From positions 434,001 through 498,000 of the forward strand of contig NZ_JAQIIX010000001.1 of the NCBI RefSeq assembly GCF_036946495.1: a stretch of DNA of 64,000 nucleotides, in the 5' to 3' direction. This stretch comes from Mycolicibacterium neoaurum (lineage in GTDB: Bacteria > Actinomycetota > Actinomycetes > Mycobacteriales > Mycobacteriaceae). Shown one piece after another: positions 8,128 through 16,546 of this stretch; the first letter of the stretch is position 1; each line of letters begins with the position of its first letter. The position numbers were made by a program, and so were the translations under genes. The notes under the pieces are model-generated. The model ran no database searches. It had not been told where the DNA came from and worked only from the letters and a program-made list of their open reading frames with translations.

Positions 8128-8799
8128 TCAGATATCGAGCTCCCCAAAGGTTTTCCGCCAGCGCCGCGGATCGCGGCCCGTCCAAGCAACCAGCCGCTCG
8201 ATGACAGGAGCATCCTGCGCGATCGGGACAGCCTCGGCGAACGGTACGGTGACCTCGTCGAACCCCCTCGCCGCCGAGATCTCCTCGTAGCGGGTCAGCC
8301 GGTTCTCCACCGGCAGCATGCCGCGCATCGCGTCGAAAGCCGCCGCCACCACCACGTCATCCCATTCGGGCCGCTGACCCGTGGCTACGGCCAAGTCCCA
8401 CGTATGGACGGTCAACTCGCTGACGTAAGAGGCCAACACCTTCGCCCCAGGACCTTCGATCCACGGTAAGGCCATGTGTCGGTGGAGCGCGGCGCCGTCG
8501 ATCCAGGCGCCGGTGGCTCGCTCCGCCGACACGCGCCAGGCGTCGAGCCAGCGATCATCGTCCACCGCACGATCGTTGACGGCCAGCGGATTTGCGCCGT
8601 CACCAAGTGCGGCGATTCTGTCCAGCACACCGATGAGGTGCGCCAGCAGCGCTCGCACGTCCACACCCACGCAGGGTGTCGGACCACTGATTCGCTGAGG
8701 CGGTACGTCGGCGACGACTCCCCCAGCCGTGGCAATGGCGCGGTCGAGGACGCGCCGGGGATCGATGAGGTCATTCTTGCGGGAGCTTGGGATGTTCAC
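8128..8799 (-). CDS. MDMPI / DinB-like protein (TIGR03086-type)
   Basis: A 223-residue four-helix-bundle protein of the mycothiol-dependent maleylpyruvate isomerase N-terminal superfamily: LLAHLIGVLDRIAAL, a central HRHMALPWIEGPGAKVLASYVSELTVHTWDLAVATG stretch with conserved His and HTWDL, and a short C-terminal region ending VAWTGRDPRRW. Some members are thiol-dependent transferases, most are uncharacterised. GTG at 8799 is chosen because a CACAAT -10-like box lies six bases upstream and no ATG is available. It faces the WYL regulator across a perfect palindrome and is its likely target. Confidence 0.75.
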   Translation of the reverse strand: MNIPSSRKNDLIDPRRVLDRAIATAGGVVADVPPQRISGPTPCVGVDVRALLAHLIGVLDRIAALGDGANPLAVNDRAVDDDRWLDAWRVSAERATGAWIDGAALHRHMALPWIEGPGAKVLASYVSELTVHTWDLAVATGQRPEWDDVVVAAAFDAMRGMLPVENRLTRYEEISAARGFDEVTVPFAEAVPIAQDAPVIERLVAWTGRDPRRWRKTFGELDI

Positions 8800-8818
8800 G
8801 GCGCCATTGTGCGGACCT

Positions 8819-8843
8819 AAACCGGTCATCTCATGACCGGTTT
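8819..8843. promoter_or_regulatory. Perfect 25-bp palindrome, probable WYL-regulator operator
   Basis: AAACCGGTCAT (8819-8829) and ATGACCGGTTT (8833-8843) are exact reverse complements with a three-base spacer CTC. It lies between the divergent MDMPI-like and WYL genes, just outside both -10 regions, so a dimeric regulator bound here could control both. The ATG at 8833 belongs to the palindrome and is therefore not favoured as a start. Confidence 0.8.
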
Positions 8844-8862
8844 CATGTGCCATTGTGATGGC

Positions 8863-9810
8863 ATGCGAGCTGACCGGCTGATCGCCATCCTGCTCCTGCT
8901 GCAACAACGCGAGCAGGTCACCGCGACTCAGGTCGCCCAGGAGCTGGAGGTGTCGGAACGCACCGCGCGACGCGACCTTGAGGCGTTGTGCGCGGCAGGG
9001 GTCCCTGTGTACTCCGTACCGGGACGAGGGGGTGGGTGGCGCCTCGTCGGCGGCGCGCGCACCGACCTGTCCGGGCTCACCGCACAGGAGGCACGCGCAT
9101 TGTTCTTGGTGGCAGGCCCGGCCTCGACCGCCACCCCCGAAGTGAAGAGCGCGCTGCGCAAACTCGTTCGTGCGCTGCCCGAGCCCTTCCGGGCACAGGC
9201 CGAAGCGGCGGCGTCGTCGTTGATCGTCGATCCACGGCACTGGGGATCCAGCCATCCCGAGCCTCGGCCGCCCCGCTTCCTCGACGAGTTGCACGAGGCG
9301 GTGATCCGCGGCGTGCAGGTGCAACTCGGCTACGTCGACCGTCAGGGCGCAGAGACAAGTCGGATCGTGCACCCGCTGGGCATCGTGGCCAAAAGGCCGA
9401 CGTGGTATCTGGTGTGCGATACCGAAACCGGTCCACGCACATTCCGAGTCGACCGCGTCTGCGCCGTCAAACTCACCGATGATCCCGTTCGGAGGCCGCC
9501 GGGATTCGACCTTGCCCAGAGCTGGCGCGACATCGCCGATGAGGTCGACCGCCGTCGTACGCCCCTGGAAGCGCACGCTTTGTGCTCACCTGCTGGGCTC
9601 GCGGCATTGCGCAGGATGCTCGGGGAACGGCTGAACGTGGGGCACCGCATGCCCGATGGCCGAATCGAGGTGGTGATCCGCGGCGCAGACGAATTCGTTC
9701 TGGCCGGTGAGCTCGCCTGGCTTGGCGAATGGCTCGAGATCACCGGTCCGCGGGGTGTTCGCGAACACCTTGCCCGGATCGGCCATGCGCTCGTGGCACG
9801 GTATGGGTGA
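8863..9810 (+). CDS. WYL-domain transcriptional regulator (YafY type)
   Basis: A 315-residue regulator. Residues 1-60 form an HTH_11/DeoR-like winged helix (MRADRLIAILLLLQQREQVTATQVA, SERTARRDLEAL, GRGGGWRL). The middle carries the WYL domain, visible as RIVHPLGIVAKRPTWYLVCDTE with a TWYLV variant of the WYL triad and FRVDRVCAVKL. A WCX-type C-terminal module follows. WYL domains bind ligands such as nucleic acids or nucleotides. ATG at 8863 is favoured over 8833 because the HTH starts there and CATTGT lies six bases before it. The neighbouring MDMPI-like gene is divergent and shares the perfect palindrome. Confidence 0.9.
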   Translation: MRADRLIAILLLLQQREQVTATQVAQELEVSERTARRDLEALCAAGVPVYSVPGRGGGWRLVGGARTDLSGLTAQEARALFLVAGPASTATPEVKSALRKLVRALPEPFRAQAEAAASSLIVDPRHWGSSHPEPRPPRFLDELHEAVIRGVQVQLGYVDRQGAETSRIVHPLGIVAKRPTWYLVCDTETGPRTFRVDRVCAVKLTDDPVRRPPGFDLAQSWRDIADEVDRRRTPLEAHALCSPAGLAALRRMLGERLNVGHRMPDGRIEVVIRGADEFVLAGELAWLGEWLEITGPRGVREHLARIGHALVARYG

Positions 9811-9839
9811 CAGCTTCATACCGCTTGGCGCACAAGCAC

Positions 9840-10232
9840 TCACGCAGAACGGTAGGTAGCGATCTCGACCAGATTCCCATCCGGATCGGTGCAGTAGTAC
9901 GACGTCATGTCACCTTGTGCGCCTACCCGATGAACCGGGCCTTCGGTGACAGCCACTCCTACGTCAGCCAGATGGGCCGCAATCTGCGCCGGTACCACAT
10001 CGGCGATCACGCACAGATCCAGCGAGCCGGGAGCATCCACCGCCCCGGTCGGCCAGCCGTGCGAACCGGTGGGTCGCAGGTTGAACTTCTGGCCGCCGAA
10101 CACCAACGCGGTACGATCGCCACGAAAGATCTCGCGCCGAACGCCCAGCGCCCGCTCATACCACTCGGCAGTGACCTCGATATCGCGGCAATTGATCACC
10201 ACATGGTCTATTCGATCGATGGCGAAAGTCAT
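9840..10232 (-). CDS. VOC / glyoxalase-fold protein
   Basis: A 130-residue single VOC module. IDRIDHVVINCRDIEVTAEWYERALGV is the first beta-alpha-beta unit with a candidate metal-binding His, and YYCTDPDGNLVEIATYR is the C-terminal motif with the metal-binding Glu. The superfamily contains glyoxalases, extradiol dioxygenases and antibiotic-binding proteins; the exact function cannot be told. ATG at 10232 starts directly at the domain; a longer frame adds an Arg/Pro-rich stretch that looks spurious. It converges with the WYL gene. Confidence 0.85.
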   Translation of the reverse strand: MTFAIDRIDHVVINCRDIEVTAEWYERALGVRREIFRGDRTALVFGGQKFNLRPTGSHGWPTGAVDAPGSLDLCVIADVVPAQIAAHLADVGVAVTEGPVHRVGAQGDMTSYYCTDPDGNLVEIATYRSA

Positions 10233-10369
10233 ACCCCACGCTACAGCCGACCCCTGGATCAGTGCGGAGCAGAATCCGCGATCAGCCCAAGTCGACTGCA
10301 CAGCAACAGCTCTGATCACAGCGACAAGCTGACAGTGCTGGGCCCAGAGGACACCCGTAGGCTCAGCGG

Positions 10370-10579
10370 ATGGACAACGTGACTCTGGCCAGCCCGGCGG
10401 TGGCCGCGGCGCTGACAGCAGGGCTGACGGTCTACGCGGCATTGATTCTGACCAGCATCGCGGTCGCCGTCTACTACGCCCGAAGGCAACGACGACGGCC
10501 GGCGATCGCCACCGCGGTGTTGGTCGGGATCCTCACCGTTGGCGGCTTGGTCATGGCCATCGTGAGCAGCATCGCGTGA
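10370..10579 (+). CDS. Small two-helix membrane protein
   Basis: A 69-residue protein with two hydrophobic helices (about 10-36 and 45-68) separated by a strongly basic loop YYARRQRRRP, so the loop should face the cytoplasm. No family is recognised. The start is supported by a TAGGCT -10 box at 10358-10363 exactly six bases before ATG, the leaderless layout seen elsewhere here. It lies alone between a VOC gene and a convergent reductase. Function unknown. Confidence 0.6.
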   Translation: MDNVTLASPAVAAALTAGLTVYAALILTSIAVAVYYARRQRRRPAIATAVLVGILTVGGLVMAIVSSIA

Positions 10580-10628
10580 GCACACCCGTGCCACGCTTCC
10601 AGGAGAACACGTATGCGCACCGGTGCGC

Positions 10629-11474
10629 TTACACAAATGCGTCACGGTGGGCCACCGCCCATTCGCGATAGGTAATTGCATGCCGGCCGGTGACCTCGTG
10701 GACTACCTGCGTGACGACGGCTTGCTCGGTGGTTTCGAACTCCCACTGGTCCATGAGCAGGTCGAGGTACTCCGGTGGTAGCACCTTGCCGTAGAGCGAG
10801 CGCGCGTCACGTTCGGAGAGCACCGTGATCCCAATGGGCTCACCAATCGCCTCGCCGATGATCCTGACCTGGTCGCGCATGGTCAACGAGTCCGGCCCGG
10901 TGAGCACGAGCTTCTCACCATCGAGAAGTGGTGTGGTGATCGCCCGAACAGCGACCGCAGCGATGTCCTCGTCGGCGATCGGCGCCTGCTGGGAATCCGG
11001 GAAGGGCAACCCGACCGTGCGATCATGGCGAATCTGCGACGCCCAGAAGCGGATGGCGTTGCGCGCGAAGGCACCCGGGCGCAAAGAGACGGTGGTGAAG
11101 CCGCCGCCGCTGATGGCGTTCTCCACGGCGAGGTGCCGTTGCTTGTTGTATTCGACGAACGGCTCGTGCCGGGTGGTGTCGATGGTGGAAAGCACCACCA
11201 CCTTCGTCACACCGGCCGCCCTCAATTCCTCGACCAGTTCGGGTAGCACCTCCTGCCGGGTGAAGCTGAACAAGAACACACAATCGACGCCTTCGAGGGC
11301 CGGTCGCATCGTCGTCGGCCGATCGAGATCACTGGAAACTATTTGCGCACAAGGTATCTGATCCGAGTGCGGATGGCGGCACGTTGCCCGCACCTCCACT
11401 CCGCTGCCGTGCAGTTGGTCGATGATGGCCGAACCGACTCCGCCGCTGGCGCCGGTGATGAGCACTCGCATCAT
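10629..11474 (-). CDS. NmrA-like NAD(P)-binding reductase
   Basis: A 281-residue Rossmann protein: MMRVLITGASGGVGSAII carries the GxxGxxG nucleotide motif, followed by SSDLDRPTTMRPALEGVDCVFLF and YNKQRHLAVENAISGG, a pattern of NmrA/quinone-reductase-like SDRs (QOR2-type). They reduce quinones or act as redox sensors. ATGATG at 11474/11471 is preceded by AAAGGA. The gene is divergent from a LysR regulator with an 87-bp gap, so regulation by that LysR is likely. Confidence 0.82.
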   Translation of the reverse strand: MMRVLITGASGGVGSAIIDQLHGSGVEVRATCRHPHSDQIPCAQIVSSDLDRPTTMRPALEGVDCVFLFSFTRQEVLPELVEELRAAGVTKVVVLSTIDTTRHEPFVEYNKQRHLAVENAISGGGFTTVSLRPGAFARNAIRFWASQIRHDRTVGLPFPDSQQAPIADEDIAAVAVRAITTPLLDGEKLVLTGPDSLTMRDQVRIIGEAIGEPIGITVLSERDARSLYGKVLPPEYLDLLMDQWEFETTEQAVVTQVVHEVTGRHAITYREWAVAHRDAFV

Positions 11475-11561
11475 GGTGTCCTTTCTTTCCCGGTGGACTC
11501 GACAGTAGGAAGGACAGTTCATCAACGCCAATAATGATCTTTGATATGAGAGATTCATCCG

Positions 11562-12476
11562 GTGAATCTTTCTGGCGTCGACCTCAACTTGCTCGTCGTC
11601 TTGCACGCGGTTCTGGAGGAGCGCAGTGCGACCAAGGCGGCGACTCGGCTACATCTGACCCAACCCGCGGTCTCGAATGCACTGGCACGGTTGCGGGCGC
11701 TCCTCGGTGATCCATTGGTTGTGCGCTCCGGTCGAGGGCTGAGCCCCACCCCGGCGGCGCTGGCAATCTTGCCCCGACTCGACGCCGCACTGCAGTTGGT
11801 GGAGACCATCGTGCGCGACCTCGACGATTTCGAGTTGATGACGATGACCCGTGAATGGGTCATCGCGTTTGCCGACCTGTACGGACCACTGGTGCTACCG
11901 GGCCTGGACCGCCTGCTCGAGCAGCGGGCCCCTCGGCCCAGAATCAGGGTGGCACCGCTGGACCGGATCAGCGTGGTCGATGCTCTGGCCACCGGCGAGA
12001 TCGACCTCTACCTCGGAATACCTACGACGATCCCGTCGGCGTGGCATTCAGAACCCGCCTTCGTCGACGACATGGTGGGCGTGATGTCTGCACACCGTCC
12101 CGATGCAGGCATCGGCATGACCCTCGAACGCTTCGTCGATCTGCCGCATGCACACGTCCAGATCAGCCCAGGCCGGGGCCGAGAGGTCGACGATGCCCTG
12201 GATCGGTTGGGACACGCACGACGCATATGCTTCACGGTCTCGCACTACAGCTCGCTGTTTCCGATTGTCGAGAACGGTCGGTGCATCGCCGTCGCGCCAC
12301 GACGCCTTGCCCGTCACCATGCACAGCGCTCGGCAATAACGCTTTTCGAGCTGCCGTTGACGCTGCCGCCCTACGAGGTGAGATTGTTCTGGCATGACCG
12401 GGTCGACAACGACCCCGGCATCGCGGGCCTGCGTGCAGTCTTGCGAGACGTGCTCGATGCCCTGCCTCCAGACTGA
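11562..12476 (+). CDS. LysR family transcriptional regulator
   Basis: A 304-residue LTTR. The N-terminal HTH reads DLNLLVVLHAVLEERSATKAATRLHLTQPAVSNALARLRALLGDPLVVRSGRGL, followed by the linker helix and a PBP2-type effector domain (residues ~90-300) with the NodD/LinR-like look of the 'LTQPAVSNAL..' subgroup. GTG at 11562 is used because the HTH begins within eight residues. The upstream region contains a degenerate ATGA/TCAT dyad around 11533-11558 that could be its T-N11-A site. The divergent NmrA-like reductase is the probable target. Confidence 0.9.
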   Translation: MNLSGVDLNLLVVLHAVLEERSATKAATRLHLTQPAVSNALARLRALLGDPLVVRSGRGLSPTPAALAILPRLDAALQLVETIVRDLDDFELMTMTREWVIAFADLYGPLVLPGLDRLLEQRAPRPRIRVAPLDRISVVDALATGEIDLYLGIPTTIPSAWHSEPAFVDDMVGVMSAHRPDAGIGMTLERFVDLPHAHVQISPGRGREVDDALDRLGHARRICFTVSHYSSLFPIVENGRCIAVAPRRLARHHAQRSAITLFELPLTLPPYEVRLFWHDRVDNDPGIAGLRAVLRDVLDALPPD

Positions 12477-12509
12477 GACACCACGGTCAGCCTTTCGACG
12501 GCGCCCGGC

Positions 12510-13103
12510 TCATCTCGATGATTCGTCACGGTGCAGATCGATGAGTTCGACGAGATGTCGGTGCACATCGTCCAAGGGCGCGGTGGAGCGCTTCGCGATA
12601 GCGATGACCACCGCACCTTCGATGGACGCAATGGCCATGGTCGCCAGGCTGGCCCGTGCCTCCTCAGGGATCCCGTTATCCCGCAGAGTTGCCGACAGCA
12701 ACTGAGCCCACTCGCCGAACACCGTCGCGGCAACCTCGGCAGCCTCGGGCGAGTCGCTGCGCCCCAACGCCGCAGCGACGATGGGGCACCCCGCCGCAAA
12801 GTCCGCAGCCACCAGCATGGCCTTCCATTGGTTCACGAACGCAGACAACGGATCGGCGACACCGTTGAGCGCGGCAATATAGGACCCGATCGCAGCGCCG
12901 GCGCGAGCGGTCGCCGCCGACACCATCTCGGCCTTGCCGCCCGGGAAGGCCAGGTAGATGGAACGCCGAGAGACACCGGCACGCTCGAGGACGGCGGCGA
13001 TCCCCGTCCCGGCAACACCGAAGCGCTGGATCATGTGGATGGTGCTCTCAATGAGCTTGTCGCTCGCGGCCATTCGCCGTGACGCCCCTTTCGTGATGGC
13101 CAT
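12510..13103 (-). CDS. TetR family regulator, divergent from mmpS-mmpL
   Basis: About 197 residues. The HTH reads LIESTIHMIQRFGVAGTGIAAVLERAGVSRRSIYLAFPGGKAEM, with the C-terminal LmrA/YxaF-like helical domain (GCPIVAAALG, AIASIEGAVVIAIAKR). Members of this subgroup repress adjacent exporters. Start could be ATG 13103, GTG 13106 or ATG 13073, which has AAGGGG upstream. It is divergent from mmpS-mmpL and three dyads occupy the gap, resembling TetR control of MmpS/MmpL pumps known in other mycobacteria. Confidence 0.88.
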   Translation of the reverse strand: MAITKGASRRMAASDKLIESTIHMIQRFGVAGTGIAAVLERAGVSRRSIYLAFPGGKAEMVSAATARAGAAIGSYIAALNGVADPLSAFVNQWKAMLVAADFAAGCPIVAAALGRSDSPEAAEVAATVFGEWAQLLSATLRDNGIPEEARASLATMAIASIEGAVVIAIAKRSTAPLDDVHRHLVELIDLHRDESSR

Positions 13104-13108
13104 CACAC

Positions 13109-13170
13109 GTGACAGGTCGTTGTCACTATACCAATCGGTGTACTAGCGTCCGGTAAACCAATCGTTCTAC
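13109..13170. promoter_or_regulatory. Three operator-like dyads between tetR and mmpS
   Basis: GTGACA (13109-13114) and TGTCAC (13121-13126) form a perfect inverted repeat with six bases between. TATACCAATCGGTGTA (13127-13142) is an imperfect palindrome. A related site, GTAAACCAATCGTTCTAC, follows at 13153-13170. The shared core ACCAATCG repeats at 27-bp spacing. The cluster fills the promoter region of the divergent tetR and mmpS genes and probably binds the TetR protein at two sites. Confidence 0.7.
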
Positions 13171-13186
13171 CAACGGAGGCGCGACG

Positions 13187-13606
13187 ATGCTGAATGGTCA
13201 ACGATGGCTGGTGGTCACCATCGTGGGAGTCATTGCCGTCTCGGCAGCGGTCATCGGCTCGCTGCGATTGCGCGATATTCCGGACCGTGCCATCGGGCAT
13301 TCCCCTCCCCCGCATGCGGTGGCCGATCCGCGCGAGCGACTCATCGAATACCGGCTGGACGGTGATCCTGGACGCCATGCCGTGGTGTCCTACCTCACCC
13401 CGGACGGGCACGTCGTTGATGCCGATGTGGTCCTGCCGTGGCGCACCCAGGCACCCACCAGCACACTGACCGCCGCCGTCGGCCTGGCTGCTCAGACCAG
13501 CGGCAGCCGTCTGCGTTGCGAGATCGCCGTCGACGGACACTCGCGAATTCTCCGAGAGGCCTCGGCGAACGCCGCCGTGGTCAACTGCTCGGTGCCGGCG
13601 GTCTGA
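13187..13606 (+). CDS. MmpS family membrane protein
   Basis: A 139-residue accessory protein of the MmpS family: one N-terminal membrane helix (WLVVTIVGVIAVSAAVIGSL), then a periplasmic beta-rich domain (HAVVSYLTPDGHVVDADVVLPW, SGSRLRCEIAVDG) as in MmpS4/MmpS5. These proteins work with an MmpL transporter in export of siderophores, lipids or drugs. GGAGG lies seven bases before ATG. The stop is three bases before the mmpL start, so the two are one operon. Confidence 0.9.
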   Translation: MLNGQRWLVVTIVGVIAVSAAVIGSLRLRDIPDRAIGHSPPPHAVADPRERLIEYRLDGDPGRHAVVSYLTPDGHVVDADVVLPWRTQAPTSTLTAAVGLAAQTSGSRLRCEIAVDGHSRILREASANAAVVNCSVPAV

Positions 13607-13609
13607 CCC

Positions 13610-16546
13610 GTGATGATGCCCAAGACCCTCCGCAGTCTCGCCAGCGAATTACGAAACCCCCTGCGCATGAATGACATCCGCACCCCCGCACGTGGCCGTC
13701 CGTGGTGGGCACGAGCGCTCTACGGGGCCTCACTGCCCATCGTGCTCGGCTGGCTCATCGTCGTGGGCGCCCTCAACATCGCCGTGCCACAACTGGAAAC
13801 GGTGATCGACCAGCACGCGAAGTCATTTCTCCCCGACGAGGCGTCCGCGGTGCAGGCGCTGGTCAAGATGGGCGATCACTTCGGCGGCGGCGGTAGTAAC
13901 AACTTCGTGTATCTGCTCGTCGAGGGCCAACAGCCCCTCGACGGGCCGGCACGTGACTACTACGACGCGGTTGTCCATAGACTCGCTGCCGATGAGCAGC
14001 ACGTGAGTTCGATCATGAACCTGTGGTCGGATCCCGATCTCGCACCCGCCGCCCAGAGCGCAGACGGCAGAGCGGCCTACGCGCTGGTGAATCTCACCGG
14101 AAACATGGGCACCGCAGCCGCAATGGAGTCCACCCGCGCCGCGCGCGAGATCATCGCCGCGGTGCCGGCACCCGAGGGCGTCTCGGCACACATCACCGGT
14201 CCATCGGCCGTGGTCAACGACGAGTTGGTGGCCATCTCGGATTCGATACTGCGGCTCATCATTCTGTGCTCCGTCTTGGTGACCGCCGTGCTGCTGGCGG
14301 TCTATCGTTCGCCGGTAACAGCTTTGGTGCCGCTGATCACGGTCGCTGCCAGCCTCGGCGGCGCCCGGGCGCTGATCGCCCTCTTCAGTCAGATGGAATG
14401 GATCGGCGTGTCGATCTTCGCCGCGGCACTATCGGCCGTGGTGGTGCTGGGCGCCGGTACCAACTACGGAATTTTCCTGGTGGGGCGCTACCAGGAGGGC
14501 CGCCGCCGCGGACTGGACTCCGAGACCGCCTTCTACGCGGCACTCAGCGGTGTCGCACACATCATCATCGCCTCGGCACTGACGGTGGCCGGTGCCATGG
14601 CGTGTCTCACGCTCACCAGGCTGTCGATCTTCAGCACGTCGGGACTTCCCTGCACCATCGCGATTGTCGTAACACTCTGTGCGGCTTTGACATTGGGACC
14701 AGCCCTACTCGCGATACTGATCCGAATGGGATACGTCGAGCCCCGCGGCGACGGCTCCGCCCGCCGGTGGCGACGCATCGCCACGGCCGTCGTGCGGTGG
14801 CCGGGGCCGGTGCTGACCGGAGCCTCGGCCATCTTGCTGGTGGCGATCGCCTTCGTGCCGATGTACCAGCCCAGCTACGACGAACGGCGCGCCCAGCCCA
14901 CCGATTCCCCCGCCAATGTGGGGTTTGCGGCGGCCGACCGCCACCTGCCGCCCAATGTCATGGCCCCGAGCGTGGTCATCATCGAAGCCGACCACGACAT
15001 GCGCAATCCGGCCGACCTGATCGCCCTGGAACGGTTGACCGCCGCCATCGCAGGCCTTGACGGTATCGACGCGGTGCAAGGCATGACCAGGCCGTTGAAA
15101 GCGCCGATAGCGCAGGGCACTTTGGCAAGCCAGGCCGGTTACATAGGAAGCCGGATCGAGCAGAGCGCGGCCCTGCTGAATGCTCGGTTGGGTGACATCG
15201 AGGCCGTCGAATCCGCCCTCGACGGCCTCGACGGATCTGCCAGGGCACTCTCGGGCGCTCTGTCCCAAGGGCAGAACGGTGCCGGCGACGTGGTCTCCGC
15301 CATGACCGTCCTGAAATCCGAAGCCGTGAACCTGACCTCGAAGCTGGCCGTCGTGCAGAATGCCAGTCAGCCCGCTGTCGATGTTCTCAGGGGTCTTCCA
15401 CAGTGTCAGTCGATCGAAGTCTGTCAGGGCGCGTTGACCGGATTCTCACTGATCGATGACGTCCGCGGACTCGACGAGCTGTCCGCGAAGGTTGAACAGG
15501 GAACCGCCGCAGCCGCCGCAGCACTTCCGCACGCAGCATCGCAGATCCCGGCCATCACCTCGGCGATCGCCCAAGTGCGCCAAGTGATCCAACCGCTCAA
15601 GAGCAGTCTGCAGGCGCTCATCCCGCAGACCACCGAGATCACAGCATTTCTTGACGAGGTGAGCCGTTCCTACGCCGAGGGCGCACCGTCCACCGGGTTC
15701 TTCCTACCCGCCCAAGCCATCAACAGCCCGCTGTTCCGTAGCGCGGTTCCCTATTTCTTCTCCTCCGACGGCACCGTGACCCGCATGGTGGTGACGCCCG
15801 AGATCGAGGGATTCAGCCGTCAGGCAATGGATTTGAGCGAGCGCGTGATACCTGCTGCACTGGGTGCGATCAAGGGAACCTCGTTGCAGGGCGCGACCGT
15901 CAGCATCGGTGGCCCCGGCGGGACACTACTGAACATCGAATCCTTCGCACATGAGGACTTCATCGCCATCGCTGTCGCGGCATTCGCGTTCGTCTTCTGC
16001 GTCGTGCTGGTGCTGTTGCGCAGTCTCGTCGCCGCGGTGGTGGTGATCGCGACAGTCGGGATCTCGTATCTGGCGGCGTTGGGGCTGGGCGTGTTCGTCT
16101 GGCAGACCCTCGTGGGCAACCCCTTGCACTGGGCAGTGGCGCCGGTCGCATTCTCCTTCCTGGTGGCTGTCGGCGCCGACTACAACATGTTGCTGGTGAG
16201 CCGGATGAAGGAGGAGATGGCCGCCGGTACGAGCACCGGGCTGATCCGCGCAATGGTGGGTACCGGCAGCGTGGTCACCACCGCCGGCCTTACCTTTGGG
16301 GCCACCATGTTCGCGATGCTCGGCAGTTCGGCCACCAATATCGCCCAGATCGGCACGACAGTCGCGTTCGGGTTGGTGATCGACACACTGATCGTTCGTT
16401 CCCTGATGGTTCCGGCCATCGCGCGGTTGTGTGGCCGATGGTTCTGGTGGCCGACGGTATTCGTCAGAATGCCTGCGCACGCCGGGTCCGCATCACCCAC
16501 ACTGGACCCGACGAGAAATGCACGGGAGGAACGACTACACACATGA
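13610..16546 (+). CDS. MmpL family RND transporter
   Basis: A 978-residue RND transporter. Two halves each show a large periplasmic loop between TM1 and TM2 and a five-helix bundle; the first half has VLGAGTNYGIFLVGRYQEG and the second VAVGADYNMLLVSRMKEEM, the paired Asp/Tyr motifs that carry the proton relay in MmpL proteins. Paired with MmpS it resembles the MmpL4/5 subgroup, exporting siderophores or drugs. GTG at 13610 and ATG at 13613 are equivalent candidates. The stop codon overlaps the ATG of the following GMC oxidoreductase (ATGA), so translation is coupled. The divergent TetR is the probable repressor. Confidence 0.92.
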   Translation: MMMPKTLRSLASELRNPLRMNDIRTPARGRPWWARALYGASLPIVLGWLIVVGALNIAVPQLETVIDQHAKSFLPDEASAVQALVKMGDHFGGGGSNNFVYLLVEGQQPLDGPARDYYDAVVHRLAADEQHVSSIMNLWSDPDLAPAAQSADGRAAYALVNLTGNMGTAAAMESTRAAREIIAAVPAPEGVSAHITGPSAVVNDELVAISDSILRLIILCSVLVTAVLLAVYRSPVTALVPLITVAASLGGARALIALFSQMEWIGVSIFAAALSAVVVLGAGTNYGIFLVGRYQEGRRRGLDSETAFYAALSGVAHIIIASALTVAGAMACLTLTRLSIFSTSGLPCTIAIVVTLCAALTLGPALLAILIRMGYVEPRGDGSARRWRRIATAVVRWPGPVLTGASAILLVAIAFVPMYQPSYDERRAQPTDSPANVGFAAADRHLPPNVMAPSVVIIEADHDMRNPADLIALERLTAAIAGLDGIDAVQGMTRPLKAPIAQGTLASQAGYIGSRIEQSAALLNARLGDIEAVESALDGLDGSARALSGALSQGQNGAGDVVSAMTVLKSEAVNLTSKLAVVQNASQPAVDVLRGLPQCQSIEVCQGALTGFSLIDDVRGLDELSAKVEQGTAAAAAALPHAASQIPAITSAIAQVRQVIQPLKSSLQALIPQTTEITAFLDEVSRSYAEGAPSTGFFLPAQAINSPLFRSAVPYFFSSDGTVTRMVVTPEIEGFSRQAMDLSERVIPAALGAIKGTSLQGATVSIGGPGGTLLNIESFAHEDFIAIAVAAFAFVFCVVLVLLRSLVAAVVVIATVGISYLAALGLGVFVWQTLVGNPLHWAVAPVAFSFLVAVGADYNMLLVSRMKEEMAAGTSTGLIRAMVGTGSVVTTAGLTFGATMFAMLGSSATNIAQIGTTVAFGLVIDTLIVRSLMVPAIARLCGRWFWWPTVFVRMPAHAGSASPTLDPTRNAREERLHT

